Assembly: GCA_016931415.1 (NCBI GenBank)
Contig: JAFGEW010000081.1
Coordinates: 1-64,000 of the forward strand
Direction of reading: 5' to 3'
Length of the DNA stretch: 64,000 nt
DNA from: Verrucomicrobiota bacterium
Lineage (GTDB): Bacteria > Auribacterota > JABMQX01 > JAFGEW01
The position numbers and the translations under genes were made by a program. The number at the start of each line of letters is the position of its first letter. Position 1 is the first letter of the stretch. The notes under the pieces are model-generated. The model worked only from the letters and a program-made list of their open reading frames with translations, was not told the origin of the DNA and ran no database searches. Below, piece after piece: positions 7,641-16,406 of the stretch.

Positions 7641-8585
7641 ATGGGAGGCAAGATCAGGCTGGCCGTCATCGGTGTCGGTGTCCATGGCGCCCGGCACGCC
7701 GAGGTTTTTGGGGCGATGCCCGACATCGAGCTCGTCGGCGTCGCCGATACCGACGAGGCGACCGCGCGCGCCGTGGCCGCCGCCCGCGGCACAACTGCGG
7801 TGACCGCGTACCACGAACTGCTCGACCGCGTTGACGCGGTGAGCATTGCCGTGCCCGCGAGTGCCCACTACGAGGTGGCCCGCGCGTGTCTCGAGCGCGA
7901 CATTCACGTCTTCCTCGAGAAGCCGATCGCGGAGACGACCGAACAGGCCACAGCGCTCATCAAGCTCGTGCGCGGCAGACCGGTCGTGTTTCAGGTCGGC
8001 CACGTCGAGCGCTTCAACCCGGCCATCACGGCGCTCGAGCGGATTGTGCACCGCCCGCGATTCATCGAGGCGCACCGGCTCTGCACCTACTCGCCGCGCA
8101 TCACCGACGTGGGCGTCGTGATGGACCTCATGATCCACGATCTCGAGGTCGTGCTCCATCTCGTACGCTCGCCGGTCATCGCCGTGTCGGCCATCGGCGT
8201 CAACGTGCTGAGCCGCACCGAGGACATCGCGAACGCGCGGCTCGAATTCGCCAACGGCTGCATCGCCAACCTCACGACGAGCCGCGTGAGCCCCGAACCG
8301 CTGCGCAAGATTCGCCTCTTCCAGGAGGACGCTTACATCTCGCTCGATTACCGCGCGCAGGAGGGGCTCATCTACCGCAAAGGCAACGGCCAGATCGTGT
8401 GCGAGCCGGTGCCGACCGAGAAGGATCAGCCGCTCATGCTCGAGCTGGCCGCGTTCGTCGAGTGCGTCCGCCGCGGCGCGGCGCCGCGCGTTGACGGCGA
8501 GCAGGCGACGCGTGCGCTCGAGCTCGCGCTCGACATTCTGGCCGACATCGCCAGGCGGGACGCATGCCTCCCCAGCGGATCCTGA
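7641..8585 (+). CDS. Gfo/Idh/MocA family NAD(P)-dependent oxidoreductase
   Basis: This 314-residue cytoplasmic sugar dehydrogenase has an N-terminal Rossmann fold (LAVIGVGVHGARHAEVF) and the family EKP motif (FLEKPIAETTEQ, near residue 92). The C-terminal half is the usual alpha/beta substrate domain. It overlaps lpxB by 22 bp. Family members beside lpxA/lpxB in other bacteria include GnnA, which oxidises UDP-GlcNAc at C3 for 2,3-diamino lipid A. No aminotransferase partner (GnnB) is visible here, so the substrate remains open. A lipid A or UDP-sugar role is inferred from position. Confidence 0.85.
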   Translation: MGGKIRLAVIGVGVHGARHAEVFGAMPDIELVGVADTDEATARAVAAARGTTAVTAYHELLDRVDAVSIAVPASAHYEVARACLERDIHVFLEKPIAETTEQATALIKLVRGRPVVFQVGHVERFNPAITALERIVHRPRFIEAHRLCTYSPRITDVGVVMDLMIHDLEVVLHLVRSPVIAVSAIGVNVLSRTEDIANARLEFANGCIANLTTSRVSPEPLRKIRLFQEDAYISLDYRAQEGLIYRKGNGQIVCEPVPTEKDQPLMLELAAFVECVRRGAAPRVDGEQATRALELALDILADIARRDACLPSGS

Positions 8586-9730
8586 TCGTCGCCGGCGAGC
8601 ATTCGGGCGACCTGCGCGGCGCCGAGCTCGTCCGGGCGCTCAAAGCAATCGAGCCTTCGCTCGAGCTGTTCGGCATCGGCGGCGAACGCATGCGGGCTGC
8701 CGGCGTCGAGCTCGTGCACGACATCACCGAGATCTCGGTGACCGGCTTCGTCGAGGTCCTCAAGGGGTTGCCTCGGTTTCGGCGCGTGTTTCGCGACATT
8801 CTGCGCAGCGCGCGCGAGCGCCGGCCCGACGCTGCCGTGCTCATCGACTTCCCGGGCTTCAACCTCAAGCTCGCGAAGAAGCTCAAGGTGCTCGGCGTGC
8901 CCGTGGTCTACTACATCAGCCCGCAGGTGTGGGCGTGGCTGCCGGGGCGCATCAGAAAGATGGTGCGCACGGTGAGCAAGATGATTGTCATTTTCCCCTT
9001 CGAGGAGGCGTTCTACCGCCGCCACGGCATGCCCGTCGAGTTCGTTGGGCATCCGCTCGTCGACGCGCTTAAGCCCAGCGTGCCGCCCGAGGCGTTTCGC
9101 GTCGAGTTCGGCATCGCGCCGGGCACCAAGATCGTGGCCTTGCTGCCCGGCAGTCGCCGGAACGAAGTCGAGTGCAACTGGCCTGTGATGCGTGCCGCCG
9201 CCGAGCTGATCGCACACGAGCTCCAAGCTCGCGAGGTGCCGGGCACGCGGTTTTTCGTGCCGGTCGCCTCGCGCCAGTTGCGCGAGCTGATCGAGGCCGA
9301 CGGCGTTGACGCGGGAATGACGCTGCTGGACGGTCGCGCGTACGACGTCATCCATGCCGCCGACGCGGCTATCGTGTGCAGCGGCTCGGCCACGCTCGAG
9401 ACCGGCTGCGCGGGCACGCCACTCGTTGTCATGTACCGGACCACCCCGCTGACGTACTGGATCGCACGCCGCCTCGTGCGTGTCGAGCACATCGGCATGA
9501 TCAACATCCTGGCCGGCGAGCGCGTCGCGCCCGAGTACATCCAGCGCGCCGCCCGACCCGAGGCGATTGCGCGCGACGTGGTTCGGGTTCTGACCGACGA
9601 GGCATACGCCGCCGCCGTCCGCGCGAGACTCCTCGCCGCCAGAGCGAAACTCGGCCTGCCCGGCGCCGCCGCCCGCGCCGCCGAAGCCGTACTCAAGGTG
9701 GTGGCCGGCCCGACGGCGGAAAAGCATTGA
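8564..9730 (+). CDS. lpxB: Lipid-A-disaccharide synthase
   Basis: This 388-residue peripheral membrane glycosyltransferase (GT19) condenses UDP-2,3-diacylglucosamine with lipid X to form the lipid A disaccharide. Recognised motifs are the N-terminal VAGEHSGDLRGAEL, the central LIDFPGFNLKLAK, the YYISPQVWAW segment, the EFVGHPLVD motif and the LLPGSRRNEV motif. The length is typical of the family. It sits between a Gfo/Idh/MocA oxidoreductase and an MsbA-like exporter, so synthesis and export of lipid A are encoded together. Confidence 0.95.
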   Translation: MPPQRILIVAGEHSGDLRGAELVRALKAIEPSLELFGIGGERMRAAGVELVHDITEISVTGFVEVLKGLPRFRRVFRDILRSARERRPDAAVLIDFPGFNLKLAKKLKVLGVPVVYYISPQVWAWLPGRIRKMVRTVSKMIVIFPFEEAFYRRHGMPVEFVGHPLVDALKPSVPPEAFRVEFGIAPGTKIVALLPGSRRNEVECNWPVMRAAAELIAHELQAREVPGTRFFVPVASRQLRELIEADGVDAGMTLLDGRAYDVIHAADAAIVCSGSATLETGCAGTPLVVMYRTTPLTYWIARRLVRVEHIGMINILAGERVAPEYIQRAARPEAIARDVVRVLTDEAYAAAVRARLLAARAKLGLPGAAARAAEAVLKVVAGPTAEKH

Positions 9731-9783
9731 GCACACCCCGGTCCTCCGGTAGCATGCGCGCGAACCCACGGTAGGCTGCACGC

Positions 9784-11613
9784 ATGGCGACACCTCATCC
9801 GCAGTCCAGCACCGACGGCTTGGAACACCGCACCGCGCGGCGCTTGTTTGGGCTGCTGCGTCCGCACGCATCGGCCATCGCGCTGGCGCTCGTATGCATC
9901 CTGTTCGCCTCGATCATCAATGGCCTGCTGCCGTTTCTCGTCATCAGCACGGCGCACACGCCGATGATCGCGAACGGCGAGACGGCCAAGAGCGAGGGGC
10001 TGGACAGCAAGCTCGACGTGTTCCGCCGGATCGCCGGCCAGTTCACCGACATCAGCCATCAACCCATCACGTTCATCATCATCACCGTCATCGTCTACTT
10101 CGCGCTCAAGGGCCTGTTCAACTACCTCCAGGCGGTGCTTATCGAGCAGGTCGGCATCCGCGCGGTGCGCGACGTGCGCAACCGGCTTTTCGGCCACGCG
10201 CTCAGGTTGTCGGCCGACTTCTATACCCGCTCGCGCACGGGCGACCTGATCTCGCGCACGACGAACGACATCCAGCTCGTGCAGGAGGCGCTGGTCCGCA
10301 CGTTCAGCGACCTGTTCCAGCAGCCGTTCAACCTCGTCGTCACCATCGCCGTCGCCTTCTGGATCGACTGGCGGCTGGCGCTTATCGCCATCGTGGCTAT
10401 CCCGACGGTGCTGTTTCCGCTGCTCACCATCGGCCGGCGCATCCGTCGGCGCACACGGCGGGTGCAGGAGAAACTCGGCGACCTCACGAGCATCCTCCAG
10501 GAGACCTTCCAGGGCATCCGGGTCGTCAAGGCGTTCAATATGGAGCCGTACGAGACCGACCGGTTCGAGCGCGAGAACAGCCGCCTCTACGGGCTGTCAG
10601 TGCGCATCGTGCGCCAGCTCCACATTGTGCGGCCCGTGATTGAGCTGCTCGGCGGGATGACGATCGCCGCGGCACTGGTGATCGGCAGCGGGGTGTTCGG
10701 CCTGGGGCTGGCGGCCATCCTCGGGTTCGCCACGGCGATTGTGCAGATGTATGAGCCGGCCAAGAAACTCGGCGCGCTCTACAACAAGGTCCAGATGAGC
10801 CTCGGCGCCGCCCAACGCGTCTTCGACGTGCTCGACATGGCGCCGAGCGTCGCCGAGCGGCCCGATGCCGGCGTGCTCCCGCCGATTCGCGACCGGATCA
10901 GCTACGAGAACGTGAGCTTCGCCTACGAGGACGAGCCGGTGCTGCGCAACGTCTCGATCAGCATCCGGCGTGGGGAAGTGCTCGCCATCGTCGGGCCGAG
11001 CGGCAGCGGCAAGACCTCGATGGTCAACCTCCTGCTGCGATTCTATGACCCGAGCGAAGGCGCGATCCGTATCGACGGCACCGACTTGCGCGAAGTGACA
11101 CTCGCCAGCCTGCGCGAACAGATCGGGCTGGTGACCCAGGACATCGTGCTGTTCAATGACACGGTGGCGGCCAATATCGCCTACGGCCGGCCCGATACGC
11201 CGCTCGAGGCCATTGTCGAGGCGGCCAAGGCGGCCAACGCGCACGACTTTGTCCGCGCACTGCCCGCGGGCTATGACACAGTCATCGGCGAGCGCGGCGT
11301 CAAACTCAGCGGCGGGCAAAAGCAGCGGCTCGCGATCGCGCGCGCGCTGCTGCGCAATCCGCCCATCCTCGTGCTCGACGAGGCGACCTCGGCGCTCGAC
11401 ACCGAGAGCGAGCGCCTCGTCCAGCAGGCCATCGACCGGCTCATGCGCGACCGCACGGCGCTCGTGATCGCCCACCGGCTCTCGACCATCCAGCACGCGG
11501 ACACGATCGTCGTGCTCAGCGAGGGCCGCATCGTCGAGAAGGGCACGCACCCCGATCTCGTCGAGGCCGGCGGCCTGTACCGGAGACTCTACGAGATGCA
11601 GTTCGCCCTGTAG
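9784..11613 (+). CDS. msbA: ABC transporter, MsbA-like lipid A exporter (permease-ATPase fusion)
   Basis: This 609-residue half-transporter combines a six-helix membrane domain (about residues 15-330) with a C-terminal ATPase. The Walker A (VGPSGSGKTS, near 400), signature (LSGGQKQR, near 508), Walker B (ILVLDEATSALD, near 528) and H-loop (IAHRLST) are all intact. It would act as a homodimer in the inner membrane and flip core-lipid A. The assignment to MsbA rather than a generic multidrug exporter rests mainly on its place between lpxB and a DUF374 acyltransferase. There is no strong Shine-Dalgarno before the ATG. Confidence 0.85.
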   Translation: MATPHPQSSTDGLEHRTARRLFGLLRPHASAIALALVCILFASIINGLLPFLVISTAHTPMIANGETAKSEGLDSKLDVFRRIAGQFTDISHQPITFIIITVIVYFALKGLFNYLQAVLIEQVGIRAVRDVRNRLFGHALRLSADFYTRSRTGDLISRTTNDIQLVQEALVRTFSDLFQQPFNLVVTIAVAFWIDWRLALIAIVAIPTVLFPLLTIGRRIRRRTRRVQEKLGDLTSILQETFQGIRVVKAFNMEPYETDRFERENSRLYGLSVRIVRQLHIVRPVIELLGGMTIAAALVIGSGVFGLGLAAILGFATAIVQMYEPAKKLGALYNKVQMSLGAAQRVFDVLDMAPSVAERPDAGVLPPIRDRISYENVSFAYEDEPVLRNVSISIRRGEVLAIVGPSGSGKTSMVNLLLRFYDPSEGAIRIDGTDLREVTLASLREQIGLVTQDIVLFNDTVAANIAYGRPDTPLEAIVEAAKAANAHDFVRALPAGYDTVIGERGVKLSGGQKQRLAIARALLRNPPILVLDEATSALDTESERLVQQAIDRLMRDRTALVIAHRLSTIQHADTIVVLSEGRIVEKGTHPDLVEAGGLYRRLYEMQFAL

Positions 11614-11620
11614 ACCCCCG

Positions 11621-12391
11621 ATGCGCAAAACGGAACCGTTCGAGGCATACCGGCCGATCAATGGGCGCGAGCACGCGTTGCGGCTCCTGGCGCCGCCGCT
11701 GGCCCATGTCCTGATCCACACCACGTCGCGCCTCCAGGGCAAGCGGGTCCATGGCCTTGCCTACGTGCGCCGCGCACTCGCTCAGCACGGCAACGCGATC
11801 TTCGCCTTCTGGCACAACCGGTCTTTCATGGGCTCGTTCTGGTGGCGCTGGCTGCTGCCCAAGGCACCCGTGTGCGCCATGATCAGCCGCAGCCTTGACG
11901 GCGAGATCCTGGCCCGCGTGCTCCGGTACATCGGAGCGAGCGCCGTGCGCGGCTCCGAGTACGATGGCGGCACCGCGGCGCTCAAGGCCGCCGCCTGCGT
12001 GCTGCGCGACGGGGTGAACCTCTGCATTACGCCCGACGGGCCGCGCGGCCCGCTCTATGCGATGAAGCCGGGCCTTGCGGCGCTCGCGAGTCTCTCGGGC
12101 AAACCCGTCATCCCGTTCGCCTACGACTGCACGCGCACATGGCGGCTCAACTCGTGGGACAGCTTCATCGTGCCGCTGCCGGGAGGGCACGCCGAGTTCG
12201 TCTTTGGCGAGCCGATCGTCGTCGACCGCTCGCGCAAGATGGAGGCATGGTCCGCGGTCATCCAGTCACGCCTTATGGACGTCACGAACCGTGCCGAGGC
12301 GCTCACCCGAGCCTGGGACCGTGGCTTGCCGCACTGCACCCGCCGCGCCGTGCTGCCCAACCCCCACCGCGGCGAACGGCCCGGATCGTAG
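11621..12391 (+). CDS. DUF374 lysophospholipid acyltransferase-like protein
   Basis: This 256-residue protein belongs to the DUF374 branch of the lysophospholipid acyltransferase superfamily. It carries the catalytic His block IFAFWHNRSFMG (near residue 62) and the TPDGPRGP motif (near 130). Relatives are thought to acylate lipid A or other lipids and may replace LpxL-type enzymes in bacteria that lack them. It starts 7 bp after msbA, so it is co-transcribed with the lipid A genes. A lipid A acylation role is inference from context. Confidence 0.8.
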   Translation: MRKTEPFEAYRPINGREHALRLLAPPLAHVLIHTTSRLQGKRVHGLAYVRRALAQHGNAIFAFWHNRSFMGSFWWRWLLPKAPVCAMISRSLDGEILARVLRYIGASAVRGSEYDGGTAALKAAACVLRDGVNLCITPDGPRGPLYAMKPGLAALASLSGKPVIPFAYDCTRTWRLNSWDSFIVPLPGGHAEFVFGEPIVVDRSRKMEAWSAVIQSRLMDVTNRAEALTRAWDRGLPHCTRRAVLPNPHRGERPGS

Positions 12392-12394
12392 CGC

Positions 12395-12423
12395 TTGCTT
12401 TCGGCCACGCGGGGTGCTATCTG
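12395..12423 (+). promoter_or_regulatory. Putative sigma-70 promoter of ald
   Basis: A TTGCTT -35 box (12395-12400) lies 17 bp from a TATCTG -10 box (12418-12423). Transcription would begin near 12430, ahead of the GAGGAGGAG ribosome site of the alanine dehydrogenase gene. Both boxes are imperfect. Confidence 0.35.
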
Positions 12424-12457
12424 ACACGGATCACCGTGAGGAGGAGGACTCGTTCGC

Positions 12458-13573
12458 ATGATCGTTGGCGCCCCCAAAGAGATCAAGGACCACGAATACC
12501 GCGTCTCGCTGCTGCCGTTCGGCGTCGAACTGCTCGTCAAGGCCGGCCACCAAGTTGTCGTCCAGACCATGGCAGGCGAAGGCTCCGGCGTCACCGATGA
12601 CGAATATGCCCGTGCTGGCGCCAAGGTCGTGAAGACGGCCCAGGAGGTGTTCAAGGCGGCCGACCTGATCGTCAAGGTCAAGGAACCACAGCCCGCCGAG
12701 TACTCCATGCTCAAGCCCGGGCAGGTGGTTTTCACATACTTCCACTTCGCGGCAAGCCGCGAACTCACCGACGGCATGGTGGACGCCAAGATCATCGCGA
12801 TCGCCTACGAGACCATCGCGCTCGATGACGGCACGTTGCCGCTCCTGACGCCGATGAGCGAAGTGGCTGGCCGCATGGCCATCCAGGAGGGCGCCAAATA
12901 CCTCGAGAAGCCGTTCAAGGGCCGCGGCATGCTGCTCGCCGGCGTGCCGGGCGTCGAGCCGGCCAGGGTGGTCATCATCGGGGGCGGCGTCGTGGGCACC
13001 AACGCGGCCAAGATGGCCGGCGGCTTGGGCGCCGACGTGACGATCCTCGACATCAGCCTGCCGCGGCTGCGCTACCTCGACGACGTGATGCCGCCCAACG
13101 TCAAGACGATGATGAGCAATCCGTGGAACCTGCGCCGTGTGGTCAAGGAGGCCGACCTGCTCGTCGGCGCCGTGCTGGTGACTGGCGACAGGGCGCCCAT
13201 ACTTGTTACCAAGGAGATGATCTCGACGATGAAGAAGGGCGCCGTCATCGTCGACGTCGCCGTCGACCAAGGCGGTTGCGTCGAGACGACGAAGCCGACC
13301 ACACACTCGGAGCCGACATTCATTGTCCACGATGTGGTCCACTACTGCGTGGCCAACATGCCCGGCGCGGTGGCCCGCACAAGCACCTACGCGCTCTGCA
13401 ACGCGACATTCCCTTACCTGCTCGAGCTGGCCAACAAGGGGTACAAGCAAGCGGCGCGCGACGACCGCGCCATCGCTCTTGGACTCAACATGGTCGAAGG
13501 CCAGGTTGTCTACCGCGAGGTCGCCCAGCTCTTCGGCCTGCCGTACGTCGAGCTCCAGAAGGTGCTCGGGTAA
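12458..13573 (+). CDS. ald: Alanine dehydrogenase
   Basis: This 371-residue cytoplasmic enzyme interconverts L-alanine and pyruvate with NAD and ammonia. The N-terminal IVGAPKEIKDHEYRVSL motif with the substrate-binding Arg, the KVKEPQPAEY motif with the catalytic Lys, and the nucleotide-binding VVIIGGGVVGTNAAKMAGGLG region are all typical. The C-terminal half holds the MPGAVARTSTYALCNAT motif. Length equals the family norm. The gene has its own ribosome site (GAGGAGGAG) and a candidate promoter and appears monocistronic. Confidence 0.95.
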   Translation: MIVGAPKEIKDHEYRVSLLPFGVELLVKAGHQVVVQTMAGEGSGVTDDEYARAGAKVVKTAQEVFKAADLIVKVKEPQPAEYSMLKPGQVVFTYFHFAASRELTDGMVDAKIIAIAYETIALDDGTLPLLTPMSEVAGRMAIQEGAKYLEKPFKGRGMLLAGVPGVEPARVVIIGGGVVGTNAAKMAGGLGADVTILDISLPRLRYLDDVMPPNVKTMMSNPWNLRRVVKEADLLVGAVLVTGDRAPILVTKEMISTMKKGAVIVDVAVDQGGCVETTKPTTHSEPTFIVHDVVHYCVANMPGAVARTSTYALCNATFPYLLELANKGYKQAARDDRAIALGLNMVEGQVVYREVAQLFGLPYVELQKVLG

Positions 13574-13683
13574 ACACGAGCTCGGATCGCGGCGCATTGC
13601 GCTGGACGACGCCGACGACGTGTCGCAGACTGCTGTGGACGCGCGTTGACTGCCGCCTTGCGACATCACGGGAAGACCGGACG

Positions 13684-13926
13684 ATGCTGCCTGAATATGT
13701 ACAGGCCTTGCTGGGCCACGCGAAGTACGAGGTCCTAGCTGACGACAGCACCTACTACGGCGAGATCCCGGACTGCAGCGGCGTCCACGCGAACGCCGCC
13801 GCTCTGGAAGCATGCCGCCGCGAACTCCAGGAAGTGCTCGAGGAGTGGATCCTGTTCCGCGTCTCGCGGCAGCTCCCCGTGCCTGCCATTGATGGGATCG
13901 AGTTGAGCGTCAAGGAAGTGGCCTGA
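13684..13926 (+). CDS. hicB: HicB family antitoxin
   Basis: This 80-residue protein is a HicB-type antitoxin with the partial RNase H-like fold. The YYGEIPDCSGVHANAA motif and the LEACRRELQEVLEEW helix match the family. It lies before hicA, with the two reading frames sharing one base (TGATG), the reverse of the classical hicAB order but common for this subfamily. It would bind and neutralise HicA and repress its own promoter through a C-terminal element. No separate DNA-binding domain is evident at this length. Confidence 0.85.
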   Translation: MLPEYVQALLGHAKYEVLADDSTYYGEIPDCSGVHANAAALEACRRELQEVLEEWILFRVSRQLPVPAIDGIELSVKEVA

Positions 13927-14144
13927 TGCCGCGGCTGGGCCCGATCAACCGGCCTCACCTGATTCGACACCTAAGGCATCTCCGTTCCGAGGGACCATTC
14001 TCCGGCCCGCGGCGACAGTTCATGGTTCGAGGTAACATCACCATCAGGATCCCGAATCCCCACTCAGGCGACATCAGCCGGGAACTCCTCACAAGGATCC
14101 TGCGTCAAGCAGGCGTCACTCTCAACGAATGGGGGTCACTGTGA
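13926..14144 (+). CDS. hicA: HicA family mRNA interferase toxin, catalytic His replaced
   Basis: This 72-residue protein has the double-stranded-RNA-binding-like fold of HicA toxins, which cleave mRNA. It shows the LIRHLRHLRSEGPFSG start, the FMVRGN strand, the IPNPHSGDIS motif and a C-terminal ILRQAG-x5-EW helix. The position that holds the catalytic histidine in family members (G-x-x-H before the FM/YM strand) reads GPRRQFM here, so His is replaced by Arg. The toxin may be inactive or use another residue. The 3' end overlaps the following hydrolase gene. Confidence 0.82.
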   Translation: MPRLGPINRPHLIRHLRHLRSEGPFSGPRRQFMVRGNITIRIPNPHSGDISRELLTRILRQAGVTLNEWGSL

Positions 14145-15349
14145 GCATCCGTTTCAGAATCATGTTGTTCGGGCTCTTCGTCCTCCTGCTCTTTCACCAG
14201 CCGCTTCACGCCCAGGAATTCCGGGCACTGTGGGTTGACTGCGAGGGGAAGAACGGGACGCTGCAGTCGAAGGCGAAGATCGTCGAGATGCTCGACGAGG
14301 CGAAGCGGATCGGCTGCACGGACCTGATTGTCCAAGTCTACCGCGGCAACCGGTCGTGGTTTCGCTCCGCCAAGGCCGACACGACGCCCTGGCGCGAGAT
14401 CAAGGAGGCCGAGGGCATCGACTGCCTCGCCTTCCTCGTCGACGAGGCGCACCAGCGCGGGCTCAAGCTCCACGCGTGGTTCAACATCTTCCGCATCACG
14501 ACGAACACCGACGCGCCGATGCTCAAGGAGCTGGGGCGCGCAATTGCGCTCATGGACAACCACGGCCGCTCGGTGCTCGACTACAAGAACTTCCGCATCC
14601 CTCCGCCCATCGGCAACACCTATGAGCTGTCGGACGAGGCGCTCATGCTCGATCCCGGCAACCTCAAGGTACACGCCTACCAGCTCGCCATCGTCAAGGA
14701 GGTGCTCGACAACTACCCCGGCGTTGACGGCGTTCACCTCGACTTCGTCCGCTATCCAAGCATCATGCCGTTTCCGCCCGGCTCGCGGTTCAGTTGGGAC
14801 ATCGACTTCGGCTACAACCCGGCGGCGCTGGAACGATTCAAGGCGCAAACCGGCCTCGATGCCCGCACAATGGAACGCTCGCGCGCCAACTGCCAGAAGT
14901 GGGACGATTTCCGCCGCGAAAACATCACCCGCTTTGTGCGCGCGACTCGCAAGCTCATCGCCGACTCGGGCAAGAGCGTCCAACTGTCGGCCGCAGGCGT
15001 GGCGTATGCCGACCGCGCCTATCTGAGCTTCTTCCAGGACTGGCGCGGCTGGTGCGAGGAGGGGCTCGTCGACTTCGTCGTCGCGATGAACTACACGGAC
15101 GACCGGCGCCTCGCGCGCTACCTCTCTCGCGGCGCCGCGACCGTCGCCGGCAAGGCTCCCGCCTACGTCGGCCTGCACGCCTTCATCAGTCCCGTCGACG
15201 CGGACGCCGTCCTGGCACAGCTCCGCGACGCGCTCGACGCGGGAACCCGAGGCATCTGCCTGTTCAGTTACGACACGATTCGGCTGCAGTGCCCCGAGCT
15301 GTTCGGCAAGCTGGCTGGCTCCAAGGGGAGGCCCTGGGGCAAAGACTAG
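14141..15349 (+). CDS. Secreted GHL10-type glycosyl hydrolase-like protein
   Basis: This 402-residue protein has a signal peptide (MLFGLFVLLLFHQPLHAQ region) and then a TIM-barrel of the glycosyl-hydrolase-like 10 (DUF187) family. Typical segments are FRALWVDCEG, LIVQVYRGNRSWF, KLHAWFNIFRI and DGVHLDFVRYP, the last with the likely catalytic Asp. It should act outside the cytoplasm on polysaccharide, possibly peptidoglycan-derived. I prefer the GTG at 14141, preceded by GGGGGT, over the in-frame ATG at 14129; both overlap hicA. Confidence 0.85.
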   Translation: MSIRFRIMLFGLFVLLLFHQPLHAQEFRALWVDCEGKNGTLQSKAKIVEMLDEAKRIGCTDLIVQVYRGNRSWFRSAKADTTPWREIKEAEGIDCLAFLVDEAHQRGLKLHAWFNIFRITTNTDAPMLKELGRAIALMDNHGRSVLDYKNFRIPPPIGNTYELSDEALMLDPGNLKVHAYQLAIVKEVLDNYPGVDGVHLDFVRYPSIMPFPPGSRFSWDIDFGYNPAALERFKAQTGLDARTMERSRANCQKWDDFRRENITRFVRATRKLIADSGKSVQLSAAGVAYADRAYLSFFQDWRGWCEEGLVDFVVAMNYTDDRRLARYLSRGAATVAGKAPAYVGLHAFISPVDADAVLAQLRDALDAGTRGICLFSYDTIRLQCPELFGKLAGSKGRPWGKD

Positions 15350-15566
15350 CGCCCGCCCCTTGGCACGGCCGGTATCCCCAGCGAATTCGCTCAGCCGTTC
15401 GATGCCCTCCGGGTCGATACCGGCTCGAGTCCGGGTCTCGGCAGTTTCCCTGTGGCGTGTCTGAGGGTAATTGTGTGGACGGGGTGGCACTGCCGCGCAG
15501 TTGCCGCAATCCCGCGCTCCTTTGGCTTCCCCTGAAAGGTGGACGGTCATATAAGGCTCGTCTTTT

Positions 15567-15599
15567 GTTCTTGACACAAGAACGGCATTGTTGTAGTCA
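15567..15599 (+). promoter_or_regulatory. Promoter with a perfect palindrome over the -35 box
   Basis: A perfect TTGACA -35 hexamer (15571-15576) lies inside a perfect inverted repeat, GTTCTTG-ACA-CAAGAAC (15567-15583). A weak TAGTCA or the adjacent TATATC could serve as -10 at 15594-15605. The palindrome has the size and position of a repressor operator. It would control the pilin-like gene at 15665. The rest of the 315-bp gap from 15350 shows nothing I recognise. Confidence 0.45.
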
Positions 15600-15664
15600 T
15601 ATATCATGGACGCGGGGATAATCTGCGCTGAGCCACGTGAGTGATGTTCAAGGGGAAAGACGAT

Positions 15665-16369
15665 ATGGTGTACCGACGCCTGTCCCGCAATTCAAACGCC
15701 TTCACGCTGATCGAGCTGCTGGTCGTGATTGCCGTGATCGCGATCCTGGCGGCCATGCTTCTACCGGCTATCCAGTCGGCCAAGGAGCGGGCGGTCAAGA
15801 TCAGCTGCTGGAACAACCTGCAGCAGATCGGCACGGCGGCACACACCTACATGACCCAGTTCGATGACTGGCTGGTCGGGCAGGCCGGAATCACAGCCCA
15901 CTGCGGCTCGTTCGGCTTCACCAACGAACCGGTCTCCACCGGCACCCTCTGGCCGTACTACACCGACAAGGCGGTGTTCCTCTGCCCCCGTGACAAGCGA
16001 GATCCGAAGGTTGATGCCTACACGTGGAGCTACTCTCTGAACGGGACAACTCAGCCCATGTCGGGCTCGATACCGGCCGGTGGCAAGGCAAGCCACAACT
16101 TCCAGCATGGGCGACACCTTGGCACGGTGGAGTCCCCCGAGACGCTGATCTTCTTCGTCGAGGAGAACACTGACAGGAGAACAAACTCGCCGGTCGGCAG
16201 CTACTGGATCATCCCCAATGACGCATGCTTCTCGAACTGCGACTACACGGGCCCGCGCCATCTGACGCGGTGCGTTGTCAACTACGTCGACAATCACGTG
16301 GGCGAGATCGACTCGATGGAGCTCTGGTTCGGTCCGGTATTCCAGAGTGAGCCGACTGACCAGTACTGA
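15665..16369 (+). CDS. Prepilin-type N-terminal cleavage/methylation protein (pseudopilin-like)
   Basis: This 234-residue protein has a class III signal: a short basic leader, then [20 protein letters not shown], which would be cut before the Phe and N-methylated by a prepilin peptidase. A region typical of planctomycete/lentisphaere secreted pilin-like proteins follows ([18 protein letters not shown]). The C-terminal head has several Cys and a late HxxGEID segment. I chose the ATG at 15665 (AAGGGG 9 bp upstream) over an in-frame ATG at 15641 because it leaves a normal-length leader. Such proteins are abundant paralogues in these phyla, and their role is unclear. Confidence 0.85.
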   Translation: MVYRRLSRNSNAFTLIELLVVIAVIAILAAMLLPAIQSAKERAVKISCWNNLQQIGTAAHTYMTQFDDWLVGQAGITAHCGSFGFTNEPVSTGTLWPYYTDKAVFLCPRDKRDPKVDAYTWSYSLNGTTQPMSGSIPAGGKASHNFQHGRHLGTVESPETLIFFVEENTDRRTNSPVGSYWIIPNDACFSNCDYTGPRHLTRCVVNYVDNHVGEIDSMELWFGPVFQSEPTDQY

Positions 16370-16406
16370 GTGGCCCAGGTCGAGGCGGGCTTACGGAGGG
16401 CGAACG

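Noticed and set aside
15405-15445. tRNA-like TCGAGTC sequence in the gap before the pilin-like gene
   Set aside because: The T-arm would be four pairs with a CTCGAGT loop instead of a TTC start, and I could not find matching acceptor, D or anticodon arms.
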